From Candidatus Parcubacteria bacterium (GTDB taxonomy: Bacteria; Patescibacteriota; Patescibacteriia; UBA1558; GWA2-36-10): a stretch of DNA of 31,240 nt. Made by a program: the position numbers and the translations under genes. Below the pieces are notes generated by a model. It worked only from the letters and a program-made list of their open reading frames with translations, was not told the DNA's origin and did no database searches. Location: contig QZJA01000020.1 in NCBI GenBank assembly GCA_003599205.1, positions 1 to 31,240 on the forward strand, given 5' to 3'. This document shows, piece by piece, positions 30,035 to 31,240 of the stretch (its first letter is position 1; every line of letters begins with the position of its first letter).

Positions 30035-30076
30035 CCTCTTGGTCCCTTTCCATGCTTTAGGGGCCAGGGGGTTTAT
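30035..30076 (+). terminator. Terminator after the mini-MerR gene
   Basis: 12-bp stem cctcttggtccc (30035-30046) / ggggccaggggg (30060-30071) with several G-T wobbles, followed by TTTATAT. Confidence 0.55.
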
Positions 30077-30088
30077 ATATGACGTAGT

Positions 30089-30112
30089 CATCCCGAGCGA
30101 AGTCGAGGGATC
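30089..30112. repeat. ATCCCGAGC-GAAGTCGAGGGAT palindromic repeat
   Basis: Imperfect palindrome whose core CCCGAGC-x-x-AGTCGAGGG also occurs in the terminator at 29030-29063. I recognise this motif as a recurrent intergenic element in many bacterial genomes. Confidence 0.6.
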
Positions 30113-30168
30113 CACGTAAATAAGTAAAAAGTAAAATTCCGTCTATACGGAAATAAAGTGTAAGTATT

Positions 30169-30291
30169 ATGAAAAGAAAATTGGACAAAGTATTTGACGC
30201 CGCTAAGCCAAAACAAAAGATTTATTTGGCTAAAAAGTGTAAAAAAGAAAAAGCTTCAGTCTGGAAATTTCTTTATTCTTTGTTTTTTTAG
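30169..30291 (+). CDS. Possible 40-residue basic protein
   Basis: ATG to TAG, 40 codons of sense: MKRKLDKVFD start, Lys-rich middle (AKKCKKEK), hydrophobic end VWKFLYSLFF. A 6-bp hairpin (ttccgt/acggaa, about 30137-30152) lies just upstream, and the ORF lies in an otherwise gene-free 343-base gap before ileS. No Shine-Dalgarno sequence or known family. It could be chance. Confidence 0.3.
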   Translation: MKRKLDKVFDAAKPKQKIYLAKKCKKEKASVWKFLYSLFF

Positions 30292-30317
30292 ATTGACTAA
30301 GTAAATAAAGGATTTAT

Positions 30318-30346
30318 TTGTCAAAGCGGCTTTTTTAAGCTAGAAT
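30318..30346 (+). promoter_or_regulatory. ileS promoter
   Basis: TTGTCA (30318-30323), 17-base spacer, TAGAAT (30341-30346). Predicted leader is about 23 bases. No T-box or Shine-Dalgarno sequence is seen. Confidence 0.5.
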
Positions 30347-30375
30347 AATTTTTACTTGACTTTTGCTATTAAAAA

Positions 30376-31240
30376 ATGTCTAAAATGTCAGATTTTAAAG
30401 ATCGGGAAAAAGAAATATTGGATTTTTGGGATAAAAATCAGACTTTCCAAAAATCAATTGATAAGGATGCGCCCCAGGGTGATTATCTATTTTATGATGG
30501 ACCGCCTTTTGCTACCGGTACGCCACACTACGGACATTTGGTCGCTTCTATAATGAAGGATGTAGTACCGCGTTTTTGGACTATGCAGGGTTATCGAGTG
30601 GAGCGCAAATGGGGTTGGGATGTCCACGGACTACCTATTGAAAATATTGTAGAAAAAGACCTTGGTTTCAAGAGTAAAAAAGATATAGAGAAATACGGCA
30701 TTGATAAATTCAATGAAAATTGTCGCTCGCGAGTACTTGAATACGCTGATATTTGGAAAGGCGTTATCCACCAGCTGGGTCGCTGGGTAGACATGGAAAA
30801 CGACTACAAGACCATGGATCTAAGCTATATGGAGACTATCTGGTGGGTCTTTAAGGAGCTCTGGGATAAAGGTCTTATATATGAGGACTATCGTTCTATG
30901 CATATTTGTCCGCGCTGTGAAACTACTCTGTCTCAATCAGAAGTAGCCGAAGGCTACAAAGACATCAAGGATTTGTCTTTGATTGCCAAATTTGAGTTGC
31001 TAGATGAGCCTGGCACTTATGTCCTGGCTTGGACTACTACGCCTTGGACATTGATAGGCAATGTGGCTTTGGCAGTGGGTAAGGATATTGATTATGTAAA
31101 AATTGAAACTGATGGTAGTAAATATATTTTGGCTAAAGAATTATTAAAAATCATTGAAGGTGAGCCAAAAATATTAGCCGAGTTTAAAGGCAAGACCTTA
31201 GTTGGTAAAAAATATCAACCTTTGTTTGATTATTATACCC
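30376..31240 (+). CDS. ileS: Isoleucyl-tRNA synthetase, 3' end outside window
   Basis: First 288 residues of a class I synthetase that charges tRNA-Ile. The signature is HYGH (51-54) within 'DGPPFATGTPHYGHL', followed by 'RFWTMQGYRVERKWGWDVHGLPIE'. These forms (PFATG, HYGH, W-G-W-D) match the type 2, eukaryote-like IleS rather than the type 1 form (PYANG, HIGH). The editing domain starts with 'YVLAWTTTPWTLIGNVALAV', and a CPRC pair lies before it. The KMSKS loop is beyond the edge. The ATG at 30376 is chosen because it opens the family N-terminus. Confidence 0.95.
   Translation, partial: MSKMSDFKDREKEILDFWDKNQTFQKSIDKDAPQGDYLFYDGPPFATGTPHYGHLVASIMKDVVPRFWTMQGYRVERKWGWDVHGLPIENIVEKDLGFKSKKDIEKYGIDKFNENCRSRVLEYADIWKGVIHQLGRWVDMENDYKTMDLSYMETIWWVFKELWDKGLIYEDYRSMHICPRCETTLSQSEVAEGYKDIKDLSLIAKFELLDEPGTYVLAWTTTPWTLIGNVALAVGKDIDYVKIETDGSKYILAKELLKIIEGEPKILAEFKGKTLVGKKYQPLFDYYT

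Noticed and set aside
30292..30375. T-box leader for ileS
   Set aside because: No TGGNACCGCG-like T-box sequence or specifier stem; the predicted leader is only about 23 bases.

Overview
The window is AT-rich, densely coded, and reads as a chromosomal segment of a Candidate Phyla Radiation (Patescibacteria) bacterium. This placement is inference from content: a DUF5671-type membrane protein, a CxxC-x17-CxxC zinc-ribbon protein, Gmad2/GerMN, a DUF4015-type glycoside hydrolase, a compact Rel and many short housekeeping genes with tiny spacers. The code looks standard: ogt ends in TGA and no long frame needs TGA read as an amino acid.

Layout. 1-6489 (+): DUF5671 membrane protein (cut by the window edge), ogt, dnaG, rpoD, a small membrane protein and a large GT-C-like membrane protein. 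6545-11717 (mostly -): MFS transporter and HAD phosphatase; a DUF5698-like small membrane protein behind a long structured leader; typA; a two-helix membrane protein; an RGG/zinc-ribbon/Lys-tail protein. 11900-14630: Gmad2-GerMN protein, PF04020 membrane protein, mini zinc-ribbon protein, GNAT acetyltransferase and SET-domain protein, mostly single-gene units separated by hairpin terminators. 14769-15637 (-): six tRNA genes with encoded CCA, in transcription order Leu(CAA), Ala(GGC), Pro(GGG), initiator Met(CAT), Met(CAT), Asn(GTT), with hairpin-rich spacers. 15764-21590: acylphosphatase, YtxJ-like protein, exonuclease III, then the divergent DUF4015 and M23 genes, a small membrane protein and parA-parB. 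21615-28364 (-): rel, then the dprA-yhhQ-folC-topA operon. 28491-31240 (+): single-TM protein, SLOG-family protein, mini-MerR, a doubtful 40-codon ORF and the 5' part of ileS.

How the genes fit together: replication and nucleoid functions (DnaG, TopA, ParAB, DprA), transcription (RpoD), translation and stress (TypA, Rel, IleS, tRNAs), DNA repair (Ogt, ExoIII), envelope (M23 peptidase, DUF4015, GT-C protein) and salvage of scarce nutrients (queuosine-precursor transporter, FolC).

The main non-coding theme is a split in translation initiation. Most genes with a recognisable -35/-10 have the predicted transcription start at, or within a few bases of, the ATG and no Shine-Dalgarno sequence. Three small genes (8502, 13363, 29151) instead have near-perfect or perfect promoters and 50-84 nt structured leaders, and two of them have the only strong Shine-Dalgarno sequences I noticed. 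Other points of interest are unusual bases in the tRNA-iMet, Met and Leu genes, a 31-lysine tail on the housekeeping sigma factor, and a YtxJ-like protein lacking its cysteine.
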